Origin: Coprinopsis marcescibilis
Lineage: Eukaryota > Basidiomycota > Agaricomycetes > Agaricales > Psathyrellaceae
Assembly (NCBI GenBank): GCA_004369085.1
Contig: ML210341.1
Coordinates: 3,843 to 56,978 of the forward strand
Direction: 5' to 3'
Length of the DNA stretch: 53,136 nt
Part shown: piece after piece, positions 31,894 to 43,845 of the stretch
Layout: the number at the start of each line of letters is the position of its first letter
Position numbering within the stretch: position 1 is the stretch's first letter
Translations under genes and position numbers: made by a program
The notes under the pieces: generated by a model
The model's database searches: none
Told to the model about the DNA's origin: nothing
The model's input: the letters and a program-made list of their open reading frames with translations, nothing else

Positions 31894-34578
31894 TTACGCG
31901 CAGACGCCTGGGGCAAAGACACCTTCCGATTCCCAGGCATTGGGGTATGTACAGCCCGCAATCGGCGTGGGTGCTGGGTAAGCGGCTTGAGTACCAATTG
32001 GTGGGATAGGGTTGCCTTGAGAATCGGTGAAGGTGGGAGCCGGGAGGACAACGGGTGTTCCAGTGGTTGCGTAAGTTGGAAGTGCAGCAGCAGCGTTGCC
32101 GTCATTCTGAGCAGCTGGAGGCCACGGGTAGGCTCCAGCATCAGAGGGCGCTCCGGCACCTACGCCTCCAGTCATGTAAGGGGCGAATGGACCAGTGAAA
32201 GATCCGGTGGAAACTCCAAGAGCCTGGCAGGTCCCGATAACGGACCTAGGGTCTGTGGGCATCCATCCTCCGTCAAGGCCAAGCTTGTAAGACCAGAAGG
32301 GGGATTCAACGATCCCTCGTTCGGATTCACCGATCTGGATAGCAAGTAACAGTGAGTAGATGAAACGCTGAAGGGAAGTGATCAAATCGTACCCTCCATG
32401 TCCAGAAGAAATAGTCGCCGAGAGCATCCATTTGAGCGGACGCGAAAGCCAGAAGACCAGCCTTTGTACCGTCCGTCCACCCGGCAGAGTCTTGCCAGAC
32501 GGTGCAATCTCCTTGGTAGTCAGTGGGGGTCCCAACACCACGAAGGTATAGAGAGCAATCTTGAATGGCATTACTCCACTCTCCGGCCATGGTAACGCCA
32601 AATGCAGAGCGACTACGATTGATAGTCAATCATCGAAATAGTTCCCAATATACATGGACAATCAACATACCTGTCGTTCATCATGGAGCCAAATCGTGTG
32701 CAGGCACGAGCAGGCCAAGGACCGCCGGCACCAGGGCCGACACCAGTGTCGATGGCCTCGACAGCTGCAGCGCCGTTGAAAGCAAAGTAAGGGTGGACGT
32801 CGATACCAACGCGATCGGCGCCGGACATGAAGCCAGACCAACCACCGAGACCTTGGAAGCTGTCGTGCAGAACCATGTATGGGCCATTTCCTTCGCCAAA
32901 TCCAGTGACCTCACGCATAACCCGGTGTGCCTCTACATAGCTAAAGGAGCGACGTCAGATAGCCATACGATGTTAAAGTAGTATCACTTACAATGCGCGG
33001 ATTTGCTCGGCACCAATGGTGGTGATGATGGGCTCGTTCATGATGCTGAACATTGGGACGACGCTACGCCACTCGGGCTGGTTGAAGAATTCGGTGAAAA
33101 CGCGAATGTAATACAAGGCCCGTTGAGCGTTGGCCATTCCCATAGCTCCATTCATGAAGTTGTGGACACCGAACTTGCCACCATGGTTGTATGCTGGACG
33201 ACGGCTTAGACTCCGAGGAAGATAAGTACTTGGAAACGCGCTCACCATTATGAGAACCGGGGATGGTGTGGAGATCGATATTGACTCGCAATCCATACTT
33301 TCTGCACCACTGAAGCGTACGGATGATGTATCTGACCCAGAACATAAGGGTTAATGATCGGAATGTGAATGTGGTAGTACTCACCTCCAGGAGGTCCTCT
33401 CAAGGAAGGGCTCATCAGCGTACTTCTCAATTGCCCAGTAGGGAACAGGTAATCGGATCCAGTTCAAGCCAGCGCCAGCGATTTCTGCGATATCTTGCTC
33501 GGTCTGTAGCAGGGCTTAATTGTCGATCTAGAATCCAGAAGAGGCGGAGTAGGCTTACAATGAAAGTATCGTAGTGCTCCTCCAACTGATCAAGTCCACC
33601 GTTGGCGGTATCCGCAGCCATGGCCAGAGAGAGTTCCCATTCGTCCCTGGTTCCTGGGTATCTCTGGAAAAGAGCGGGCGAGATGAATGGCTCGAGAACA
33701 AAGAGACCGCCCAGATTGACTCTGTGGAACGTATTGTGGTCAGATATCCTACATGAACGTCGAGAATGAGATTTACTCACCCATAAATGCGTGTCGTAGC
33801 GTAGTCGAAACTCTCATTAAGAGGTGGTGTCCAAGAGTTGGGCTGTGCGCTGTCATTATATGGGTCATCGGGATCAGAGTACCCTGCGAAAAATTATCAG
33901 TTAGGATCAAAATTTTCAAGCCAATAGGTTGCGAAGTCATTCAAGGGCGATGAATTGGGATCGACGGGGGTCATCAAGAGAAGCAGAACCCATATAGCGA
34001 GACTGAATAACAGAGTTAGACGTACAGAAACCGCCAAAGTTGTTGACGTAGGTAAACGTTGTTCCATTCTCCGTAGTGATCGTGGACCCATCACCACCAG
34101 TTATCGGTACCACAGGAGTAACAGGTTCTGTAGGAGTCGGCTCAACCGGTGTTTCGCCTGGATCTTCAGTTGAACCACCAATCTGGCCTTCCCTGGAGCC
34201 ACTCTGTTGCCTAGGCTTGATAACCTTGAAGTATACCGGGAGAACGACGGCCAGGACGACGACGATAAGCGCAACCAATGATAGGAGGGCGATCAACAGC
34301 AGATTCCGTTTGGCAGACTTCTTTGGTGCTGGATCCGTTGCTTGTCCTCCTTCTGCTAGCGAGACTTCATCCTTGTTGATACCACCCAGGGCCGTCGTAG
34401 AGTCTGCAATTGCAGCCGAATGTGGTCGACCGTCAATGGATGAGACTGGGCGTGACGGGTCGTAGAATGGCGCTTGGGGCTCCCGAAGCGAGTTTGCATC
34501 CCCTCCCGGAAGAGGAACGCCTGCTGCCTTTGCCAATGAGCCATTAGAGGCCATATTCGCCAGCGTTTGGTCTGCCAT
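31894..34578 (-). CDS. GH5 exo-beta-1,3-glucanase, membrane-anchored (copy 1)
   Basis: Type II membrane glucan 1,3-beta-glucosidase like fungal ExgD, acting on cell-wall beta-1,3-glucan. The start is at ATG 34578 (MADQTLANMASNGS); a longer frame to 34590 begins with GTG. A cytosolic tail of about 95 residues is followed by a membrane span (LLLIALLSLVALIVVVLAVV). Then come a Pro/Thr-rich stalk (DPGETPVEPTPTEPVTPVVP) and the GH5 domain. The first exon is 34578-34026; after a 142-nt intron it continues at 33883 with WYSDPDDPYND. Catalytic acid/base Glu lies in SIMNEPI (about 33030-33045) and nucleophile Glu in TMAGEWS (about 32575-32592), so the enzyme looks active. Numerous short introns separate the exons. 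The protein ends CTYPNAWESEGVFAPGVCA. Paralog of 36852-39480. Confidence 0.9.
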
Positions 34579-36851
34579 CCAAGCGGGCACCTAGGTGGTG
34601 GTTGTGGTGGGGGTAAGAGGGAGAGAGCGACTGGGGTGTTTTCGCCGCCTGTCACTTGCCGTTTCTGAAACCTTGACTTTATGAGCCGCCGCACCGTAAG
34701 GCCACTGAATGGGACAAACGCCCCAAGAGCCGGTCCCTTTACGGACGAACAAGGTCCAACTGTCACATTCCTCGCTGATCGCTTGCCGAATTTCGCTTTG
34801 CAGTTGTGTCCGCGTTGGTTCTAGCACTGCAAAGGACGTGAACTAAACTTTGTTCAGACAGCTGGCAGTCCTTTGAGAGACATCTTCTGAGTTACGAAAA
34901 GGACGTCTGAGCAAAGGTCTCAAGCCTTGTCGTGCTGAACCTCGGATATTTCAGGCCACGACCACGGCATCTTGTCGCCAAGCCGCACGTTGAGGCCCCG
35001 TGTCCAAAGTTCTATCAAACATGAGTTCTTGAGTTAGGTTTGCTTCACGTATAGCTATCCCTAAATCGAGTAACATTAACATAGCATTCGATAGATCATT
35101 TGTTTCTGGAAAAGCCTCACGTCTCCGTGCCGCCGTTGTTGTCCCAATTCGTCGCAATCTGCTGGTGCACTCCACCTCGGGCGCTGACTTGTGCCCACTT
35201 GGCACCATGATAGGGCGTCTAGATCTGATAACAATCGCAACTCATCCTATACTGACTCTGAGGGCAGAGAAACGGTGGCTGTCGTTTGTGGTAGATTGTA
35301 GTACTGTACTGGGCGCATTGAACCTTGAAAGACTAGAGCAAGAAGGACAGTTTTTCTCGCTGGAGACCGGAAACTGTCTTCCCTTCGGATTAAGATTTGC
35401 ATACCAGAGTCTTGGAACAGTCATCTTAAGAACGATACATGATTTGTGTCATTGGCAATAACCTTGGTCTCTGTGCCGACCATACCGAGCTGATTGGTTG
35501 TGCTTGGCGTGGAAGCTGATAACCTTCTCCGGGCCGACGATGCCGGGATGCTTGGCTCTGCTTGGCGTGGAAGCTCTTGAGCAGCAACCCACAGTGGCGG
35601 CATTTCATGGCCGGAGGCGAACTATAGTTGGCGGCCACACCGGAGTCCCGGGCCTCCCTTTTCTGGTCAGAGTATCTCGCACTCAAGTCGACATCTCGAG
35701 CCCTGCACTTATATAGTAGGAGACGGATTGTCAGCAAGTCTATTGGTAGTGCTTGAGGAACCAGCGGTCCCCATGTGGCCCCTTGGTAGTACTCAGAAGT
35801 TAGTAGTACCCACCCAACCAACTCCCCAAAGGCCGCTTTTCGTTTTCCTGACTCTGCACTGCAGGCGGTTACGTGACACAAGAACCGGGAATCAAAAGAT
35901 GAGCCAATTTCTCACAAAAAATGCCACTGGAACCAAGGAAATGCGAGGCGTTCCCCATTGTTTGCGACCTTCCCCACTGACAACTCCCCACGACATCACG
36001 GTGTGTTTTCTAACCGTACATTAGAGCAAGGGCACTGAAACGTATCACGCAATGAGATATTCACGAGATATCGAATACTCCCTTGTCCACGTTCTTACCT
36101 CCAACATCTGGGGTTCAATCTTCCACCGTAAGTATTTAACGTACGGACTCAGTAGGCAAATGAGAAACGATTATAATCGGGATCGAGTCAAGTCCCACAG
36201 ATCGGTACCACGAGAACCGCTATCTGAAAGCGCGTACGTATTAGATGGGAATCGACAGCGACGCAAGGACATTGACATTTGAGCGTCACCACTTCGACGT
36301 TGTTCGGTTCAGCAGCTGGAGAGGCGCGATAATCGGGTATGCTCAGAATGGTTTGCCATCCACTTATACATTACCCTTTAGCCATAACCTGCTGGGCTAT
36401 ATATGAACGTTAACATATGTACCAGGGTAAAGTCGCAGAACGAATGGGTAGGATCAGCAGCAATTAATTTGCTGAGCCGAGCCTTGAATAATTGCGCGTT
36501 GTGACCAAACTTTACCAGCGTCTATCAAATTGAATGCCAGTGTCGGCTGCCGCCTCAAGATAATCTGTACTTCCGAATCTACCTTTTCTGTCTCTGGATG
36601 TGACAGATTGATATCCGTGGCCCACAGACGAGATGTTACGAGCCAGGGCGAGCGGGAAACGTGAGGTGGCGAGCGAAGGAATTCATTTATTCAGTAAGTA
36701 GCAGATGTAATACGTTATGAGGACAGATATTTGGCTCGTTTCGGGCATAAGGAGAAAGTTTGAAACCCGAGGCGGTATTCCGAATAGCAGATACATAATA
36801 TGTATGGATATAGATGCAACAATACCAATACCATTACCAATACCTTGAGGC
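34579..36851. other. Spacer between the two glucanase genes
   Basis: Upstream region of copy 1 and downstream region of copy 2. Apart from the imperfect tandem repeat at 35475-35588, no gene or element is recognised. Confidence 0.5.
35475..35588 (+). repeat. Imperfect 57-bp tandem duplication
   Basis: Two adjacent copies share GCCGAC-ATRCCG-G near the start and an identical 17-mer TGCTTGGCGTGGAAGCT at about 35499 and 35556. They lie between the two GH5 genes. No function is assigned. Confidence 0.65.
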
Positions 36852-39480
36852 TCATGCGCGACATTGGGGCAGGTTCGCATTCACATCAGGGTTCCACGCA
36901 TCGGGATAAGTGCAACCTTGGATTGGCGTTGGCGCGGGTGTCACGTCATGGGAGTTAAACCATCCGTTTCCTGAAGATATGGTATGTCCATCAGTACCAG
37001 TGAAGGTCGGCGGAGTCAAGGTCACGGCAGTTCCTGTTGCGGTATATTGAGGAATGTCCGCTGCAGGACCGCCCTCATTTATTATGGCCGGTGGCCAGGG
37101 ATATTCGTTAGCATCCTGCGGGGGACCAGCGCCATCACCGCCCGTCATCCAAGTTGGGTATTGTGCGGGTACTTGTGTTAGAGGGGAGCCGAGCGCGTTA
37201 CAGGTTCCATATGCAGTTCGGGGATCCCGCGGGATCCACCCGCCCTCTAGCCCAAGTTGATAGGACCATAACGGTGACTCGACAATGCCTCTGGTAGAGT
37301 TTCCGATCTGGAACAAAAGTTAACACCATGTTACCTTCCCAAAGCGATGGTCTTACCTTCCAAGTCCAGAAGAACCATGAGTCTAACGCATCCATGCTCG
37401 CGGAAGCGAATTTGAGGATCCCAGCCTTTGTCGCGTCGTCCCAGTTAGCCGAGTTTTGCCAATCCTCGCAGTTATCACCGTAGGTTGGAGTAAACCCAAC
37501 TCCGTCTAAGAAGAGGCCGCAGTCGTTAAACCCGTTACTCCATTCACCGGCCACAGTGATTCCAAATCCGTTACGACTAGAAACAGATGTGAATACAATG
37601 AGATTCAGCCAAAGCCTTTACAGACTGACCTATCAGAAGACAAGCCATCCCAACGTTGACAAGCGAGACCCGGCCAGATACCACCAGCGCTATCTCCTGT
37701 ACCAGTCGCAATAGGATCTGTGTTTGGGCCGCCGCTGAAAGCAACATATGGATGGAGATCCATCACAACCCGGTCAGCGCCTCGCATGAAGTCTGCCCAA
37801 GGTACAGGTCCAAAGAATCCATCGTGGAAGCTAACATATGGCCCATTTCCAGCTCCATACCCCCCCACATTTCGAATGATACGGTGTGCTTCGACATAGC
37901 TATGTGCGGAGAAATGGATGAGTACGACAAAGTTGTAGGATCAGGCTAGAACTGACAAACTGCGTAATTGGTCAGGTCCAATCGTCGCCATAAGCGGCTC
38001 GTTCATGAACCCAAACATCGGCACGACGTCCCTCCATTCCGGCTGAGATATGAACTCGGCGATAATTCGTATGTAGTTCAAGGCTCGTTGTGCATTTGCG
38101 AGTCCCATGATCCCGTGAAGGAAGTTCACTTGACCATACCGTCCCGAGTGATTGTACCCTGAAATAAATGTCATGTCAGAGGGGTCAAGATAATAGGGTA
38201 AGAATCAAGAGTTACCGTTCTGGGAGCCAGGCATCGTATGTAGATCGAGATTTACTCGAATCCCATACTTCCGACACCAACCAAAGAGGCGGACGATGTA
38301 CCTTCCCATTCAAACTTGTGAGTTACCCACAGATCGAGATGTGCAAGGTCCGGACTCACTGCCAACTCGTCCTTTCAAGGAAGGGTTCCTCATCCCATTT
38401 GTCTATCGCCCAGAAGGGGATGGGTACACGTACCCAGTTCAACCCAGCGCCCGCAATATCTGCGATATCCTTCTCCGTCTATGGTCACATCGGTTGGCTG
38501 TGTGAACGATAGAAGAAACAAAGATTGGGTTCTCTTACGATGAAAGTCGCATAATGCTGTTCCAGCTGATTGAGTCCTCCATTAGCCGTGTCAGCTGCCA
38601 TCATCAAGCTCAGTGACCATTCGTCGGTAGCCCCTGGGTACCGCTGGAACAAGGCGGGACTAATAAATGGTTCCAAAACAAAGAGGCCTCCAAGGTTGAC
38701 ACTAATAGACCCGCCACTTTATGTGATAGGACTGGAAAGGGTTTGAGGGAGTACATACCCATAGATTTTGTTCTGATTGAAATCCCAGCTTTGATTGAGA
38801 GGTGGGGTCCAAGTATTGGGTTGGGCGTTGTTATTGAATGGATCGTTGGGATCAGAAACCCCTAAACAGATGTTGAGAATCAGCAAGATTCGGAGAGAGA
38901 TAGAAGGCGATGTGGAGTGGCAGTAGCGCTGTTCGCCGTATTATTCGCTTCCGTTGGCAGAAATGTCCGGAGGCGGACAGAAAAGGGATGGAGCTTCGGT
39001 CGCTGACAGCGGGGTAGCGTGACACTCACAAAATCCTCCAAATTGGTTCGAATAGATAAAGGTAGCCCCGTCTTCTGTCGTCACTGTGGACCCGTCGCCG
39101 CCAGACGTGATGCGTTGAACAGGTTTGGTGGGGCTCGAATCGTTCTTCTGACTCGGTTCTTCCGTAGCGGCGTGGTGGCGAGGTTTAGACAAGGACAGTG
39201 CGATCGGTAGTGCCACAGCCAGGACGAGTAAGAAAGCCGCGAACACAAATAGCGCGATCACCCTGCCGGAGCAACGTCTAGAAGGCCGTGTGCTGTTCTC
39301 CCGTTGGGATGACACACTGTGCTTCTCTGAGTGTGCGTGGTCCGGATTGGAGACAAGTGTGGATGCATTGTTGAAAGGATCGCTGGCAGATCTAGAAAAA
39401 GAGGGGTTGCTGGCATAGTGATCCTTGTACTCCCCGAAAGATTCGTTGGTATGGTTCACCGAGTTGACCATACCGGCCAT
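36852..39480 (-). CDS. GH5 exo-beta-1,3-glucanase, membrane-anchored (copy 2)
   Basis: Tandem paralog of the gene at 31894-34578, same strand and same layout. It has a cytosolic tail of about 70 residues (MAGMVNSVNHTNESFGEY...), a membrane span VIALFVFAAFLLVLAVALPI, a short stalk, SGGDGSTVTTEDGATF, then the GH5 catalytic domain with NLGGLFVLEPFISPALFQRY and many short introns. Acid/base Glu is in FGFMNEP (about 38000) and nucleophile Glu in MAGEWS (about 37543-37554). The domain ends LPQCRA before TGA at 36852. The tail and stalk differ strongly from copy 1 while the catalytic part is well conserved, so the duplication is not recent. Likely role: remodelling or turnover of wall beta-glucan at the cell surface. 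Confidence 0.9.
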
Positions 39481-41503
39481 AGTACTGACGAGAGGTCGAG
39501 CGTCGAACGGGTCTAGTGTAAGGACAAGAAAGATGTTCTAGTTCATTTCAAGGTTTGTTCTCCTTTTTGAAAGAAGAATGGCGATGGTAAGCCGCCAGTT
39601 TCTTTTGAAAAGGAGGATGACAGTGCGTGTTCGAGGTCATCCACCGTGCAGTCTCTATCGCAAGTGCCGCATGATGAGAGAAAGTTTGGCGCCAAAAAAA
39701 CGGCAGCGCGGACTGCAATGCTATCTGCCGAGGAGAAGTTCGATTCTCTGTCATGCAACATATGGTTCTTGGTTCTTAGAACAGCTCTAGCTCCTTGGAT
39801 TTTTTGTTGTCTGGGTGAGATCAGAATGCCGAGCTGTGCAGCAAAGTCGCCGTCTTTGGAGTGTTCCAGGATGAAAGGTTGGATGAGAAGGACGTGAGAT
39901 ACACGTCCTTCTGGAAATTAATAAACGCGGACAGGGCGGGGAGAGAGGGACCGTAAGCAGCCTGGACGAGACTGCAAGAGTCTTTGAACCAGGATTTGCA
40001 ATACCCAAATTCCAGGTTCGCGACTCCGAAATGATTTGGTCGCCATGACGAGACTTGGGTTACATAAGTGAATCCTCTACAGGCTTGAAAGATAGGGGGA
40101 AAGGAGAAAATGTCCAATATGTCAACCTCATGCTAGTCAAGATTTCATAAGTGGCCGTCTAGTTCATATAAGCCAGCCCTCAGCTCTGAGATCCGAGTCC
40201 TTGCTTATAAGACGCGGTTTCGGGGCCTTCAAGTTGGTTGGAGCAGCACCAACATCTGCTCCTCACTGTCAATTGCTTGGCTACATAAAAGTGCCATAAA
40301 TCGGCCGGAGTTAGTGCATACTATCCCCACTTATGGTTATGCCAGAAGCTTTTCTGAGTTTGAGTGTTTCTCCCTCCTCAACAAACCCGGGGTTGACCAC
40401 ACCGTCAGCATCTTCATTTTCTGGAAGTTTGAAGGGTTCGCCGAAATTACATTCGTTGCATGTTAAGGGAAGTTGATCTATAGTCAAAGACTCGACAATA
40501 ACGGTAGACCATCTTCTTGACCGAAACTGTGAACCTATTGCTTAAGGATTCTCGAGGGCCTGAACGTTTTACCTGTTTCATGGCAAGGGACATTCGGGAA
40601 GATTGTTCGTTAATCTGGTTTGCTACAGTTGCCATTAGTGGAAGAATCTCCGAGGAAGACTAATAGTATTTCCCGGTGTACGGAAAATGTCCCTGCCGAA
40701 TGGGCTAGTAGGATCGACGGAGTATCGAGATTCGACGGACAAAGTTTCAACGCAGCGTCCGATGATCAACCTTATGTTAGGGCGAAGAACATTTCCAGAA
40801 GATTGCTTCGGAGGAAGTTTGTCTCTTCCCTCCGCCGATCGAGAGTTGCCAGGACTTTGAATATAGTAGTAGCCATTGATAAGAGATCAGTGACCACGAT
40901 AGAAATGATCTCAGAGGATACCTTGAAACGCGATCAATCCCCGTCGAGAAAGAACACAGTACTGAGATGCATTCTTGACCTTCGGGCTAGGCGCCAAACA
41001 GCCATATGAACTTACTGAAGAGGCCGTGACAATCGCGAACCGTCGGAGGGAAAGCAGAGGCGACCAGAAGCTGTGTTTGTGAGCAGGTCAAAGGGAACAG
41101 TCAAAAGAACACTCCCGTCTAGAGGTAAAGTGGAATCTAGATAGAATTCGCGGCGATTGGATGCAAAAGACGTTATGAAGAAGGAATTCGTGGTCTGATG
41201 ACATGGGTTTAGTCAGATTGACAATGTGTTTCAACTGGGCGAGCGTCAATCATGGAGCAGACATCTCTGTTCACAAATGGGATAAGAACTGTGGTGATTG
41301 AGGAGATTCAAGTCTCCAGTGTTGAATTAATTCGAAAATGTAGGTAGCTACAGCATGAGCAATGAAAGTCGAAATGATCGGGAAAAGGGGGGAGAGACAG
41401 AAAAAGAAAAAACGCACGACATATACACACGACTGTGGTTGCAAGGGGTATCAGGGACGACCTTGTTGACAACAGAGACACACTCACTTTGCAAAATAGT
41501 AAA
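39481..41503. other. Intergenic region, no gene recognised
   Basis: Several open frames of 60-130 codons overlap on both strands (39543-40117, 40447-41009). None shows a family motif, signal peptide or convincing splice continuation. The 3' end of the pinin-like gene borders it on the right. Confidence 0.5.
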
Positions 41504-42627
41504 CTAATACTCGACGGCGTCTTCATCGTCAGCCTGCATAGGTGTAGATTCGTCCTTCTTCTCAGGTTCAGTATTAGGAGCTGATTCAGATGGTTTAGGG
41601 GGCCCATCGTCCACCTCCATGTCCCCTTGCGGGCGAGATGATGGCACAGAATCTCCTTGAGACGTTGGCTGCTCTTCTATTGGAGTGTCCATGTCCATTG
41701 CGCTGGACTCGCGCTCGGCCTTTTGTCTTGCTTCTTCGTCAACTACTTTCTGTCGTAGCTGAGCAACTTCGGCGACACCGGCTTCTCTTTCTTGCTGGAA
41801 AGCCTCCCACTCCTTCGCCGCCGCTTCATTGACCTGTTCAAGATCAAAGTAAGTCAGGGGACCTGCCAATATCGGAGGCAAAATGCACACACCTCTGCTT
41901 TGCGTTTGGACAGGAAAGCCTCTTGGGCAGGTGTCAACTTCGCAGGGAGATAGTACAACGGAGGAGGATGCGATCTTGGTGGAGGTGCGAGTGGGTTTGT
42001 TGATTCGGGTAGTGATGCGTCGTCAGAGGGGATTATGTCAGAGGTGAGCAAGAAATTAGCAAGCAGGGGAAGACGTTTTCGACGAAGTTTGTACTAGAAA
42101 GCACCAGTCAGTATAGTTGACTCTGACCACGTCGAATACGACATACAATCGAGTCCTTGAGCTGCAGATCTTCTTCCTTCCGGTTGGCCAGAGATTTGTC
42201 CTTTTTTGCTTCTTCTGCGCGTCTAACAGAGTCAGTTTCCTTTCGTAGCTTCAGTTGCAATCGTTTTTCTATCAACTGGCGCTTTTTTGCCTAAAACTGT
42301 GTTAGATCTTGTCGCGACTCGGGATGAATTCCCAAACTCACTGCTTCACTTGCGTTGCGTTCCTTGTCCTCAATTTTGGCCTTGTTCAGAGTTCCTAGAG
42401 CAAGAGCAAGCATGCCTTTACCACGCCTGCGCTCTCCACCACCAAGTGCAGCGCCGAGATTTAATCGAGGACGCCTGCGCTCTCCAGAGGCCTGAGGTGT
42501 CTGTTCCGTCGGTGTGGTTGGGACATCGGATGCCTGGGTCTTGGTTTCAACCTCAATAGATCTACAGCAGCACATTAGTAACATTATTACCTTTCAAGCA
42601 GCCAAATTCTTACTCTTCTGTGGCCAT
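41504..42627 (-). CDS. Pinin/SDK/MemA-domain protein
   Basis: Nuclear RNA-processing protein of the pinin family (pinin is associated with the exon junction complex and spliceosome). Exon 1 is only 14 nt (42627-42614, MATE+), followed by exon 2 from 42561. The domain signature is RRPRLNLGAALGGGERRRGK, then MLALALGTLNKAKIEDKE, then after splicing AKKRQLIEKRLQLKLRKE and RKEEDLQLKDS. This is the basic, helical MemA region, where animal homologs have R-R-M-F-G-x-L-x-G-T-L-x-x-F. The C-terminal third is Glu/Lys-rich coiled coil, then an acidic Ser/Pro tail ending DDEDAVEY. Length is roughly 310 aa. It shares a 125-bp divergent promoter with SRP72. Confidence 0.8.
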
Positions 42628-42752
42628 ATTGCTTTCGACGTCGCCTGAATGTTGTGGGAGCTGTACGAGGACCGTGTGAACCTTTTGCCAACACCAGCGA
42701 CAGGCTTTGGCCGCCGCGTTTAGGGTCGACCTCGTCGTTCACCCGAATCAGG
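42628..42752. promoter_or_regulatory. Bidirectional promoter, pinin/SRP72
   Basis: Only 125 bp separate the two start codons (42627 leftward, 42753 rightward), so both core promoters and 5' UTRs must fit here. No TATA box is visible, as is usual for housekeeping promoters. Confidence 0.7.
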
Positions 42753-43845
42753 ATGCCACCAAAGCCCGGTCAGAAAGCCAATGTTACCAAGTCTGCACAG
42801 AAAGGCCCAGGTCGTAAGGCAGCTCCTAAGCAGCCAGTCCCGGTTCCAGAACGTCTGAAACGCCTCTTTACCTCGCTCTGTGCGCAAATCGATGGTGGCC
42901 ATTCCACGAATGCTATCAAAACTTGTGACAAAAGTACGTTATGGGACTAGTTCATTAGATTGTACTTAATTATTTGTAGTTCTAAGACTTCAGCCCAATG
43001 ACGAGGATGCATCTAAAACTAAGCTGTTCTTGCTTCTGCAGACCGAACAATACGAGGACGCATTGGCCTTGTTGAACGAGGACGGAGATGGCTCGTCGCA
43101 TCGCTTCGAACGAGCATATTTGCTCTATCGACTGCATCGAGAACCTGAAGCACGGGGCATCCTGCAAGAGATTCGGACACAAGAGCTAGATCATCGTGGT
43201 GCATTGCATCTTGAAGCACAGTTAGTACGTGTTGCAGCCGCAGTCTCGATCCATATCCGCCTAATGGTACTCTAGAACTATCGAGAAGGATCATATCAAA
43301 CTGCTTTTGATACTTACAACGAACTATTAGACTCGGCTGAACCAGTATGCGCTGATCCATTAACACTGTGCGAAACATCTCTGACCTTTCACGATCAGAA
43401 CTCGGAAGAACAGTCCGATATCTACACGAACCTACAGGCGTCGCAACAGCATCTCGATTTCGTAAACGAGGGGTACCTACGTGCTCTTGACCAGGTGCCT
43501 ACCAAGATCAGTGCTGGGCTTGAGGCTGCTCCTCCCCCTGCCCCAGCAGCTCCCGCGGCCCCCGTCTCATCGGCTAAAGTTGCCGAGTCGCAGCAACCAA
43601 TTAATCCACCTCTAAAGAAAGTTCGCATGTCTCGCGTGCCCGCAGGTGTAACTCCTGGAGTAACTCCTCCGCCGGATCCAGAGCGGTGGCTCAAGAAAAG
43701 CGAGCGATCAACGTTCGGCCAAGGCAAGAGAAGAAAGGGAGCAGGTGGAGGTGCGACGCAAGGCTTCGCGAGTATGGATGCTCCAGCCCCTGTGGTGTCG
43801 ACTGTAGCAACAAAGGCGGGTGGTAAGAGTAAGAAGAAACGGTAA
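42753..43845 (+). CDS. SRP72: Signal recognition particle subunit SRP72, short form
   Basis: Protein subunit of SRP that binds 7S RNA with SRP68 for co-translational targeting to the ER. Exons start at 42753, 42980, about 43276 and 43361. The N-terminal part starts MPPKPGQKANVTKSAQKGPG and carries TPR-like repeats (LFTSLCAQIDGGHSTNAIKT, LRLQPNDEDA, YREGSYQTAFDTYNELLD, SDIYTNLQASQQHLDF). The C-terminal RNA-binding signature is VTPPPDPERWLKKSERS, followed by a basic tail (GQGKRRKGAGGGATQG, GKSKKKR). The total is about 310 aa, half of the roughly 640-670 aa of yeast or human SRP72. The central TPR array is absent and an Ala/Pro linker (AAPPPAPAAPAAP) takes its place. All splice sites keep frame, so this is probably the real gene form rather than a broken one. 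Confidence 0.85.

Noticed and set aside
34579..34827. Longer N-terminus for glucanase copy 1
   Set aside because: The frame upstream of MADQTLAN has no ATG, and the overlapping frames lack family similarity.
39543..41009. Several overlapping frames of 60-130 codons left of the pinin gene
   Set aside because: No family motifs, no consistent splice continuation, and both strands are equally open; chance frames are the simplest reading.
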